A stretch of 64,000 bases of DNA from Prostheceraeus crozeri. Its lineage: Eukaryota; Platyhelminthes; Polycladida; Euryleptidae. The notes beneath the pieces were generated by a model that saw only the letters and a list, made by a program, of their open reading frames with translations, ran no database searches and was not told the DNA's origin. A program made the position numbers and the translations under genes. The stretch spans positions 171,625-235,624 of the forward strand of contig CAJQUW010003219.1 of the NCBI GenBank assembly GCA_907163375.1, in the 5' to 3' direction. Positions 43,080-52,714 of the stretch are shown in pieces; position 1 is the stretch's first letter, and each line of letters opens with the position of its first letter.

Positions 43080-46000
43080 TTATGTCAATGCATCTCCTGA
43101 ATGTGGTAGCGTGAGTTTTATTCTTTTGGGTGGAGGTATGTTTGTGTCAGGATGTCCATGTGGAAGAGATGTGTTATGTCCTATCCAACACCTCTTATCT
43201 TCCCATGCTGAAAGCGCTCGTTTCTTGAACGTGTGCGTTTTCACAGTATGAACTTGAGATTTTAAGATTGTCATATTGACAAACGTTATAGTTTTATTTT
43301 TATAGGCCTTCTTATAGGACCGATGTTTCATTTTGTGAACAATGGATTTTGATATACCTTTAGCACGCTTAATACTATCTGCACATTCTTTTAATTTCAT
43401 GGAATACATTTTAGGACGGAGGAGAATCATTTCATCTATTTCCTTTCCTGCTGTTTCATCCTTAAAACAACCAAGTTTGGCTTTATTTTGTATGGAATAG
43501 AGTGGATGAGTGGGATTGTAGTTAGATGTGTCGAAATATTTTTCTAATGACTTACCTACTTCATTAAAATTTAAATCTTTTTGAGTGGTAATTCCTAAAA
43601 AGAAACTATCTGTATCACCACCCAGCAAGCGAACCTCTTTTACGAGAGGGCATGGTTTTAATATTTTGTAGAAGAGTTGACACATTTCAAGCTTGGAATA
43701 ATCTAAAACGGCTTGCCCAATATAGATGGGTTTGCACAACTCAACTTCAGATTTTATCATTTTAACACCTACAAGATCCTCATCGATAATGTCTCTATCA
43801 ATGAAAAGAGGTGATGAGGTCAATTTGTGATATTTTTGATCATCAACGACTAGTTTGTAGTTCATACGTTTTCTAACATCCTCCATGGTCTTTCCGAAAA
43901 GACTGTTATTCTTATATTTATAAAAATCCTTTTCAAAATTATTTTGGGCGAGTGCACGTTTTTGACTGTTACTATCTATGTAAGGTTTGAGGAAGGCTTT
44001 CTGTCTAAATTTGATAATGCGGTGAACTGACTTTAGAAGCATGCCCATTTCTAAATAGAATTTTAGTATGCAGAAGTGCACGAGATAATTTTTCTTATCA
44101 TATTGGGTGAGCAAAAGTTTGCGGCATGGTTTGTACCTTGGCTGTCCACACTCTGTTAAGTTATTATGAAATTGTGACATTAATGGTGAAAACATATCTT
44201 CAGTCACTTCACCAGATTCAGGTGCGAGTGGGAAATCAGCAGTTTTATTTTTAATACTATTTGGATAAATCAAATCCACTTCAAAATAATATCCCCAATC
44301 ACCTTCATCTGGAATCTTCAGAATGTTTGAAGGGTTGGAGTAATACGTAAGCTCATCTTGATTTAAACAACTAAACTCGGAATGAGGTAGTGTTTTAGAT
44401 AGTGAACTGCCATATAAATTATTTTGGTCATAGTACTTTAGGTGGATATGATCATTACCTACTGTTTTAGATTTTGTGTGATGTTTATTCACAAATGTGA
44501 GACCACCGCGTATTCCGCGCTCAAATATGTTATACATCTCGGGGTCTTGTAAGAGATGGATGGTCTCACCAGTCATTTTAAAGGCTGATTTAAAGGACAT
44601 GGCTGGTAGATTGACAAAGTGGACAGCATCTAATTTGTCTTCTTCTAATGCCACTCGTCGAAATTCCTGAAAGACATCAGCCAGCAAAATGACATCTAAT
44701 TCTAAGTAAGCGATCATATAATCGCCAAACGTTTTACAATCAAATTTTAACCATGCCTCTTGAGCAAGTTCATAGTCCTCTACTGGACAATTTTGACCCG
44801 TCAAATCGTTTTGGAATTTGTCAATGGAAGGAAGGGTTGTTTCATTTAGTTTAGACATTGAGCTAAAATACGCATAGGGAAAGACTCCTTTGCGAGTGAT
44901 TATTTCATCCGTTAAGTTTGGATAGTGTTTCTTCAAAGTTTGACTATGAGTAAGAAACTTGGGATTACGAACGAGAGAAGCTAGTGACGCTGACATGAAT
45001 TGGAATGAATCTAAAAATTTTATTTCGAAGAAGACTGTCTTATTTTCTTTAGTTTTATCTACTGGTACTTTTGCTGTCATTGCCATGAATTTTTCCCTCG
45101 TTTGCGCTATTACATTAAACTGCCACGATTTCATCTGGCTCAACCCTCCTTTTATGAGCATATGACTGTCATAGCCCTTAAAGTTATGAAAAATGACGGG
45201 TAGAGCACGACGTCTCAACCTATGTGAAAAGTTAGATTTGGAGCAGAGTGCGTTTCTAAATTTACCAGTGATGTGATCATGATCACGCACTTTCTTAATT
45301 TTATCGTCATCAAACGTTTTATGACATTTAGGGCACGATGTGCAACTTTCAAATTTTTGTTTGTCTTCATCTGACATATGTAGTGACTTACGCTGCAATT
45401 GGGAATCATATGATTGTTGAAATTTGGCAGCTTTATCGAGAAATTCTAGAAATTTTGAAATGCAATCTTCACCTTGCCAAGTATGCATTTTGTTTTGTCT
45501 ATTCCTAAAGTGGTCATGCCATACTTCATAGCAGGATATGGCTGCTGGCTTGTGGATGATATCATCAATGTAGCATTCTATGTCTGCGTAAATGACACGC
45601 AGGGGACTTAATTCGTCACCATTATCCCTGTGTGAAAATATTTTATCTTTGGGCATGCGTTCCATTTGTAATTTACCTCGCTTGCACCATTCATAGTGAA
45701 TTTCAAATTTATCTTTACTCCAAAAGGAGCGGATGCAACGGTCGCATACAAAATGTTCAACTCTTTTAGAGTGCCCCAAGTGAGTGTACAAGCGAGAGAT
45801 TTTGGGAATACCACAGTAGTGCCATTCCTCGCTATCATCTTGTTTTACTAATAAGAGGTTGACTACACGTTCATAACAAGTTGAACGTGAATTATAGCGG
45901 GCACCCTTCAACCCCTTCTCCCACACGTGAACTACAATTTTAATCTTATTATGTTTTTCGAACGTTTCTACATCTTTGATTTTCATGTTGTTACTATCAC

Positions 46001-47054
46001 AACCTTCAAAGTATAGTTCATCCTCCCACTGTCTATAGCTATAGGTGCGATCTCGATGCGCGTTGATATCATTATAGTGAAGGATGGATAGGACTGCATA
46101 TTTGAAACACTGTGATTTACAATCGACATTGATGACAGCTTTCTTATTATACAACGTTTTTGGTAGTTTAAATGTGCCTCGAGCTGCATGACTTTCTAAT
46201 AGGGAAATTTTGAATATGGCTGAGTCCACACCATCAAAAATGAGAGCGCTGTCGCGTTGATTGAATTTATCTACATTTGATTTTAAACATTGAATGTGAA
46301 AATTTAGCCAAGACTCGCAGTCTACAACTTCGGTTGCGGAAGAGGAAGGAACATGAAACTGTATTCTCTCCGTCACTTGACCCGTTTGAAAATCTATCTT
46401 AATATATTTTAGTTTAAGGTAGATGAGCGCCTTCATTCTAAAATTGTCTAAATTGTTGAAGAGCGCTTAGATAATGTTAGAATTTTGAAGGAGCCACTCA
46501 GGAAAATCTACTATTTGAGTATTGGACTCCATGCAGTAGTCGCGTACTAAATTATTATGTGAAACATTAATGAGGGAGATGGTAGAGGTACCGTTGGTGT
46601 AGTGATCATTTACATGCGTGTGTTGAAGTCTGTGCGAAGATCGCTGAAAGTGACTATCAAAAGAAAGAGGGCACAAATCGCAAGTAAAGGAAATTTCATC
46701 GTCAGAATCAACTTCACCTCCGGAGATTGATGCCGCTTTGCGTTGACACACACGTTGTTTGATGTGTCGAAAGAGACTGTGCTTCCTTGTAAACATATGT
46801 CCGAAGTCGGCACATTCCCACTCGTTGCCATGTCGCGACAGTTCTGAGGTGGAACTCACATCACCTGAAAGAGAAATCATTCTATCATCTCTGTTCAAGT
46901 CTCAGTGTATTGTTACAACCTACTTTGACTCAACAACTCTAAACTTTCCTCGAGAAGGGAGGGCTTTGGTGATGGAGTTGATGCCTGAAATTGAGGAAGA
47001 TGCTATTAGCCACACGTTTGAGGGAGATGAGTGAAGAAATTTTCAACTTACCAT
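43080..47054 (-). pseudogene. POLB: Protein-primed family B DNA polymerase, one nonsense (element B)
   Basis: Exon 1 ends with the start codon (47054-47052) followed by GTAAGT; exon 2 is 46984-46924; exon 3 starts at 46864, all joining in frame. It has C2H2-like fingers and then an in-frame TAA at 46469-46467 (Glu in A). The remaining 1118-codon frame has an N-terminal domain, a CDRC finger, exonuclease I (YADIECY), an HNH/endonuclease-VII-like DHDHITGKF insert, exonuclease II (FKGYDSH), exonuclease III (YLELDV), motif A (DQNNLYGSS), motif B (NNSLFGKTM) and motif C (GGDTDSFF). In the insert one Cys of A (CSKCN) is Ser (CSKSN). It replicates the element by protein priming in known Polintons. 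Confidence 0.88.
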
Positions 47055-47328
47055 TTCAACGAAATCAAGTTTAAGGTTGATACTTCAACAAGTTAGAGAC
47101 TTAACTCAAATTTGAAATTCACGAGAGAGCAGTTCACTTGTACGCCTCAAATATAGAATTCACCAGAGAACACTTCACTTATGTGTCACAAAGACAGAGT
47201 GAAATGACACGAATGTCACTTTACATATATACTTTCATATTCATCATTCATTGGCTGTTCATTCTGATTGGTTGCTTGTTGATACTTAAGAATTAGAAAA
47301 CATTTCAAAGTTATTATTCACAGTCAAC
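47055..47328. promoter_or_regulatory. Putative bidirectional promoter, POLB / 150-aa gene (element B)
   Basis: Equivalent to 10053-10326: two inverted CCAAT boxes (ATTGG) near 47249 and 47268, TATATATA-like sequence near 47226, between divergent genes. Confidence 0.4.
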
Positions 47329-47775
47329 ATGACAAGCCCTCCGACAACGCCAAATACAAAATTCTCTTCTCCATGCTCAACACCAAAGGCGTTCGTTGCA
47401 CCAAACGCTCCAACGAAGGGGAAGGTAGAGAAGGTGTACCGACTGGACAATATCAGAAAGTTGTCATTACCAGCGGACGGCGAAGAGAGTGTATGTGAGA
47501 AGGAGTGTCCCGACTTAACAGGCGTGAGGTGGAAGTATCTCCAGTACGATACTGACGATGTGATGGAGATCACCAGCACCAAATTCCTCCACCAATTATG
47601 GGAGTGGTACACCCCTAACTCCCAGCCACGAACTATGGCGGAGTGGGAGTACATCGACAAAGTGAGGCTCGCAGTGGAAGAACGATTAAAGCAAGTGAAC
47701 TGTTTTTGTTATCTATGTGAAGCCAGACTCTGGGACGATATTGACGATGAAGACCTTTTGAAATACATGCCATAA
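47329..47775 (+). CDS. Conserved 148-aa protein of unknown function (element B)
   Basis: Homologue of 10327-10782 with in-frame length differences in the Thr/Pro-rich and acidic segments. The C-terminal block (FLHQLWEWYTPNSQPRTMAE and NCFCYLCEARLWDDIDD) is nearly unchanged. AATAAA overlaps the end. No known family. Confidence 0.6.
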   Translation: MTSPPTTPNTKFSSPCSTPKAFVAPNAPTKGKVEKVYRLDNIRKLSLPADGEESVCEKECPDLTGVRWKYLQYDTDDVMEITSTKFLHQLWEWYTPNSQPRTMAEWEYIDKVRLAVEERLKQVNCFCYLCEARLWDDIDDEDLLKYMP

Positions 47776-47833
47776 TAAATTTTTATTTCGTATTATCTTT
47801 GCTTTCATACTGACTTACTTGAATGGGGCTTCA

Positions 47834-48449
47834 GTGGATGATTTAACCATGTATACTTTTTCATTTGGAAATAGTAGCACGCTTAGTCTAACTTGTAAAT
47901 CTTATAACATTTCATATGGGCGATGATGGTAGATGAAATAGTGTTAAATAAAATTAAGATAGCTTACACTTCTGATGCAGGGATAGCAATCGACTGCGAT
48001 CCATGTGTAGAGAGCTTGTTAGACTACGGATGGGCTTAAGTGGATGATTTAACCATGTATACTTTTTCATTTGGAAATAGTAGCACGCTTAGTCTAACTT
48101 GTAAATCTTATAACATTTCATATGGGCGATGATGGTAGATGAAATAGTGTTAAATAAAATTAAGATAGCTTACACTTCTGATGCAGGGATAGCAATCGAC
48201 TGCGATCCATGTGTAGAGAGCTTGTTAGACTACGGATGGGCTTAAGTGGATGATTTAACCATGTATACATTTTCATTTGGAAATAGTAGCACGCTTAGTC
48301 TAACTTGTAAATCTTAAAACATTTCATATGGGGGATGATGGTAGATGAAATAGTGTTAAATAAAATTAAGATAGCTTACACTTCTGATACAGGGATAGCA
48401 ATCGACTGCGATCCATGTGTAAAGAGCTTGTTAGACTACGGAAGAGAGA
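47834..48449 (+). repeat. 206-bp tandem repeat, three units (one in element A)
   Basis: Units start with GTGGATGATTTAACCATG at 47834, 48040 and 48246. Element A has a single unit at about 10836, so the array expanded after the copies diverged. Short open frames in it are not supported as genes. Confidence 0.75.
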
Positions 48450-48781
48450 AGTGTGATATGTTGCGTGTGGCGCGTGAGTGTCCTCCCATTTCATTCCATT
48501 CATCAATTCGTCTCATTGATAGAGACAGGTAGAACTCATGGTTCTCATAACGTATGCAATGGAAAGTTTTAGGCAACCTTCGACAGTTGGCTAAATGTCG
48601 CCCTGGCGCGAATGCATACTACGTTGAGACAGAGGCAATCACTTGCAAACATGACGCAGAGAGGTTTAACAAGATTGACCATTGCCGAATGTCCCTTGCG
48701 GTATACATAGCTACGGGTTTCACCGCCGCCCTTTACAGGAACGCCCGTCGAAAGGAAGTATTACACCGAACTTCATTTGCA

Positions 48782-48919
48782 ACGTTCAAGTTGACTGATA
48801 GCAGATTCAACTTAATGATAGTATTCGCCAGTCCGAAGACTGCCCAGGGCAAACCGCGAGGAGGTTCTATCATGTCTTGCCCCATGGTGGCCCTTAAGAG
48901 AGCCGATGGTTCGTTCTCG
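48782..48919 (-). repeat. 138-bp terminal-exon cassette, copy B1
   Basis: Nearly identical to 11371-11508, lying downstream (minus sense) of the small ORF 48945-49199. Unlike copy B3 it has no polypyrimidine/AG acceptor in front. Confidence 0.65.
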
Positions 48920-48944
48920 GTGTCAATGGTGTCAATTAAGTTGA

Positions 48945-49199
48945 CTATTGGCTGGAATAGTCAATGGGTATGACGGTTAGGTTGTCATAGATCCTATACC
49001 GCCGAAGTCGTACTGGTGCATCTGGCACCTTTCGGATGCGAGTGGTATTCGGAGTCCACACCTCATCCGTCCAAACGATCTTCTTAATCTTCCCCTTCTT
49101 CTCATCCTCTTCATCCCACTCGTCGAGGATGATGAAGTTGGGAATGGCGTTGTCTTCATCGATGAAGACGGGAATGGTGCTAGCAGATGTTGCTTCCAT
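48945..49199 (-). CDS. Small acidic protein, unknown (element B only)
   Basis: 84 aa, MEATSASTIPVFIDEDN start, with WDEEDEKKGKIKK and a basic C-terminal part. Absent from A. Codon structure and a TATA-like CCTATAGAAG about 50 bp upstream make it a possible gene, but there is no homologue in the window. Confidence 0.35.
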   Translation of the reverse strand: MEATSASTIPVFIDEDNAIPNFIILDEWDEEDEKKGKIKKIVWTDEVWTPNTTRIRKVPDAPVRLRRYRIYDNLTVIPIDYSSQ

Positions 49200-49313
49200 C
49201 GTGACTTAAAATTGAATGAGAAGCGCTACAATCTTCTGGCTTCTATAGGGTTTTCAACAATGAATTGCTCAACAGCGAATCAGAATGCTTCAGGGATGGC
49301 AATCGACTGCATA

Positions 49314-49451
49314 ACGTTCAAGTTGACTGATAGCAGATTCAACTTAATGATAGTATTCGCCAGTCTGAAGACTGCCCAGGGCAAACCGCGAGGAGGTTCT
49401 ATCATGTCTTGCCCCATGGTGGCCCTTAAGAGAGCCGGTGGTTCGTTCTCG
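49314..49451 (-). repeat. 138-bp terminal-exon cassette, copy B2
   Basis: Second copy, downstream of ORF 49465-49731. The flank at 49290-49313 carries a fragment like the 206-bp unit (GGGATGGCAATCGACTGC), showing a mosaic junction. Confidence 0.65.
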
Positions 49452-49464
49452 GGGGGTCGTCATC

Positions 49465-49731
49465 TTACAGCCTATCGATTCTGCTGAGAGAGTCTTTGAC
49501 TCTCTCTTTGGTAGCACTGTCGACTTCCACACTAACTGGCACATGGCCAAAAAGTGGAATGTAGCGCCATTCCGTTGGATTGACAACACTTGCTGTCATC
49601 GGATTGCCAATCTGAGCAAGATTGTTGTGGACTCTGTCTTGCTCCTCTAGCCTAACAAATTCCTCAAATAAATTTCGCGGCCTTAACTGCGGTCCGTGAG
49701 GAGAGCTGACTTGACTGTTCGGCGTCTGCAT
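49465..49731 (-). CDS. Small protein, unknown (element B only), with own TATA box
   Basis: 88 aa, starting MQTPNSQVSS and containing a charged helix (FEEFVRLEEQDRVHNNL). Minus-strand TATATAAA at 49763-49770 lies about 35 bp upstream of the ATG. Absent from A. No recognised family. Confidence 0.4.
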   Translation of the reverse strand: MQTPNSQVSSPHGPQLRPRNLFEEFVRLEEQDRVHNNLAQIGNPMTASVVNPTEWRYIPLFGHVPVSVEVDSATKERVKDSLSRIDRL

Positions 49732-49762
49732 GATTGAAATGAAATGAAATGAGAGGTAGTGG

Positions 49763-49770
49763 TTTATATA
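49763..49770 (-). promoter_or_regulatory. TATA box of the 88-aa ORF
   Basis: TATATAAA on the minus strand within GGGGTATATAAACC, 35 bp before the ATG at 49731. Confidence 0.5.
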
Positions 49771-49788
49771 CCCCTCTAACGCGACGCA

Positions 49789-49926
49789 ACGTTCAAGTTG
49801 ACTGATAGCAGATTCAACTTAATGATAGTATTCGCCAGTCCGAAGACTGCCCATGGCAAACCGCGTGGAGGTTCTATCATGTCTTGCCCCATGGTGGCCC
49901 TTAAGAGAGCCGTTGGTTCGTTCTCG
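49789..49926 (-). repeat. 138-bp terminal-exon cassette, copy B3, with splice acceptor
   Basis: The third copy directly follows (minus sense) a CTATTTTTTCAG acceptor near 49935. With the GGTAAGTT donor near 49996 it forms the 3' exon of the coiled-coil gene. The open frame contains RERTNGSLKG, like the C terminal exon. Confidence 0.6.
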
Positions 49927-50007
49927 TCGTATCTGAAAAAATAGAAAGAAAAATAGATGAAATTATATTCAAGTGATGGAGATGATATTAACTTACCATA
50001 AATCAAT

Positions 50008-51096
50008 TCAACCGGTTCGTTGAACCTTCGATGGTGGTGGCTGAGGCAGGTACTTGGCCGGCAACTTTCGCTTACGATGGCGAATTTCCTTAATGTCACC
50101 ATCATGTTTTATTGAGAGATGAAGGCAGCGCATCTCCGCCATCGCCCCATCGTAGCACTCGAATGTGGTATCCAATTCCTCACTCTCAAGGATGACGCTG
50201 TCGACGATTCTGCTCTTGATGATGGGAATGTGGAGCGTTGTTCGTCTCTCTTCTTTCTTCTGACTCTCAGTCAGGCTAGTCTTTAGTTGCTCGATTTTTA
50301 ACTTTGACACCTTTTCCTGAGCTTTCAGTGATTTTATGTACGTCGCCTGCTCTTCAACTCGTTTCTCGCTGGCAAGCGCCCTTTCGCGGAAAGGTTCTAA
50401 GTTAATTACTTGGGTCTTGAGGGCCCGAATCTCGGCTACCTGACCCTTCAGGTGGAAATTGTCAAGGGCCGAACATTCATTTTTGTAACGAGTGAGCTCA
50501 TCTTTTAATTTCGTGAGTGCATATTCCTGGCTCACTTTTGCGATCTGCTCATCCTTATTCCAGCTGTTCATCTGCTGCTTAATCCCCTTCTTTACTGGGG
50601 AAGGTGCGATCACTTTCTTTTTCGGGGAAGACTGATTTGTCGGTTTTCCTATCTCTTCCGCGTTTTTAGTGATGACGACCTCCTCAGAATCGGAGTCATC
50701 TGAGCTGTCCAAATCGCTTAGTGGGGCCTTCTCTTCTGCTGTCGATGAGGTATTGACCAAAGCAGCAGGTTCCAAAATTGTTGCAATAGCCTCTTGTAGT
50801 GCTGCGTCTAGATCGACTGTTTCTTCGTTGAAGAAGGGCGCGATCACTTTGCCGATATCTGATGTCGTATAATTGTTAGCCTTTTTGACCGGACATTCGG
50901 CGTGGGCGATGTAAAATGCCTCATGCTCCTTGCCTTTTAAAAATTTCAGGCAATGTGTACAGCCTGAAATAACGGCTCTTTCCTCGTGAAAGTGAGGAGT
51001 ATTCTTATACTTGTTAATGTGGCGTTTGAATTCACCGCCCCTCTTTATTTCTCCGCAAGAGCACTTTTTAAATAAAAATTTTGAGTTGCCTCCCAT
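50008..51096 (-). CDS. Zinc-finger / acidic / coiled-coil protein (element B)
   Basis: About 362 aa from ATG 51096 (MGGNSKFLFKK); the frame is open further upstream. It has CSCGEIKRGGEFKRH and CTHCLKF..HAECP (paired Cys/His, probably zinc-binding), acidic SSDDSDSEE, Lys/Pro repeats, a long coiled coil (about residues 155-270), then TTLHIPIIKS and a Lys/Arg-rich end. Homologues with the same domain order are in A (broken) and C (one nonsense), always next to the inner TIR arm and transcribed away from it. The open frame ends at 50008; a donor just downstream and exon 49789-49926 suggest an alternative spliced C-terminus. Function unknown. Confidence 0.6.
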   Translation of the reverse strand: MGGNSKFLFKKCSCGEIKRGGEFKRHINKYKNTPHFHEERAVISGCTHCLKFLKGKEHEAFYIAHAECPVKKANNYTTSDIGKVIAPFFNEETVDLDAALQEAIATILEPAALVNTSSTAEEKAPLSDLDSSDDSDSEEVVITKNAEEIGKPTNQSSPKKKVIAPSPVKKGIKQQMNSWNKDEQIAKVSQEYALTKLKDELTRYKNECSALDNFHLKGQVAEIRALKTQVINLEPFRERALASEKRVEEQATYIKSLKAQEKVSKLKIEQLKTSLTESQKKEERRTTLHIPIIKSRIVDSVILESEELDTTFECYDGAMAEMRCLHLSIKHDGDIKEIRHRKRKLPAKYLPQPPPSKVQRTG

Positions 51097-51215
51097 TTTG
51101 TAACTTATGTAACTGTAAAGGAAGGATGAAATAGAATTACTAACAGGCGACATTGGCAGTCATTCTTATAATCATACAGCTAAATTGTGAGATTGGTGGA
51201 AAGTGTCGAACCTTT

Positions 51216-51752
51216 GAATCCGTTACAGGCATTACTCAGAGGGGATCTTATCCCAACTCCAAGGCCTCGGCCCAACAATCCAACCTCCCGCGGACAGAGC
51301 GTGCGTCATATCACTGTGTTGGTATCCGGACCCCGATTTTGACATGAAAACCAGTGGATTGTTTACAAAGGTTGCAAATTCCAAGCCGAAGCTCGCCTCC
51401 CACAACTTTATAAATGTCTTAGTTGAATTCAGCAGGGTCGAAAATCCCAGAAAACCTCCAAAACTAGTGAATTTCAATTTTTCAACTTTTTAGCACTACT
51501 TATGAAATTTTATAAGTAGTCTATCACTTCGGGCAGGTCAATAGCGACCGAACCTTATTTGAATCAAGTCAAACGGACTTGTAGAAACAAAGTTACAAGC
51601 CTTTAAAGTTTTGGAGTCTTTTATGGCCTGGAGACGAAGGCCATCTCCTGGCTAACCTCTAAGTCTGACGCCTTAGCTGATATCAGCAATGAAATTTTCT
51701 AAGTCGGTTTCTTACAGAAACCCGGAATTTGGAATGTCCGAAGCTATCATCG
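51216..51752. repeat. Right inner arm of element B, left part
   Basis: Direct match to 12805-13332 of A. Interrupted exactly at ATCG (51749-51752) by the inserted transposon and resumed at 56203. Confidence 0.75.
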
Positions 51753-52714
51753 CACCCCTCCACGGAACTAACATTCAGAAAAAAATGCGACCCCTTAAGT
51801 GAATATATATTCTAGAAGTACTTTACATGTGTAACACGGCTATATGTGTCACTGAAATCATAACCTAGCTTTTCCATAGATATACCGATTTTAAAAAATA
51901 CTCTTATTAAAAAGTAGTCAATCATAATTTTCTTTGATATTATGAAATATTGACATTTATTAGTTGATTATTGAGCTAATAATGCAAAAAGCATGCTAAA
52001 AGTAGAGAAACAATACACTTGTGCGTCAATTCATGGGCAATTTCTGAAAAAATAAACTAATCATTTCTAGAGATAAGATTATCAAGTATTGATGTTAAGT
52101 TCTATACTCACATCATTCTTACTACTTTCATATTGATTTATTAATTTGAATAAGCTGCATCAGACATATGCCATTTTTTCATTTTTGTAATGATTTACAC
52201 TTAACTTGTTTTATGAAAATTTAGTAAAACATTTATCGATAGGCCTACCAGCGATTCAAAAATTATTGATCTATAATGCTACGATTGTATGTATGATGTA
52301 CACACAATTATTTGATTCTTTTATGTTTATTAAGCTTCAATGTAAATATTTTGTAATTGATAAGATGCCAAATAGTAGTTTTACTAGCATTAATACTTTT
52401 AAATGAATATGCACCTTATAGCTAGGTACCGGTACCTACTATCTATCTTGAATTCTTTTGTTTCATACATGCACATTGAATTGAATTATCAAACGAGTTT
52501 CACGATAACTATGTTTTATACCATTTATGCTCTAGTTAAAAGATATCATTCTATCATTAACGCTTTAGCTTCATTATCATCATGAGTGGTAAGATTTCTA
52601 GCTTGATACCATCTAAATGATTATATCACGATTTCTTATAAATTAAAAACAATTAATGTATTCCAGCGTCATTGTATTAGTAAAAAGTCAACATCTGAAA
52701 TGATGATGATGAAT

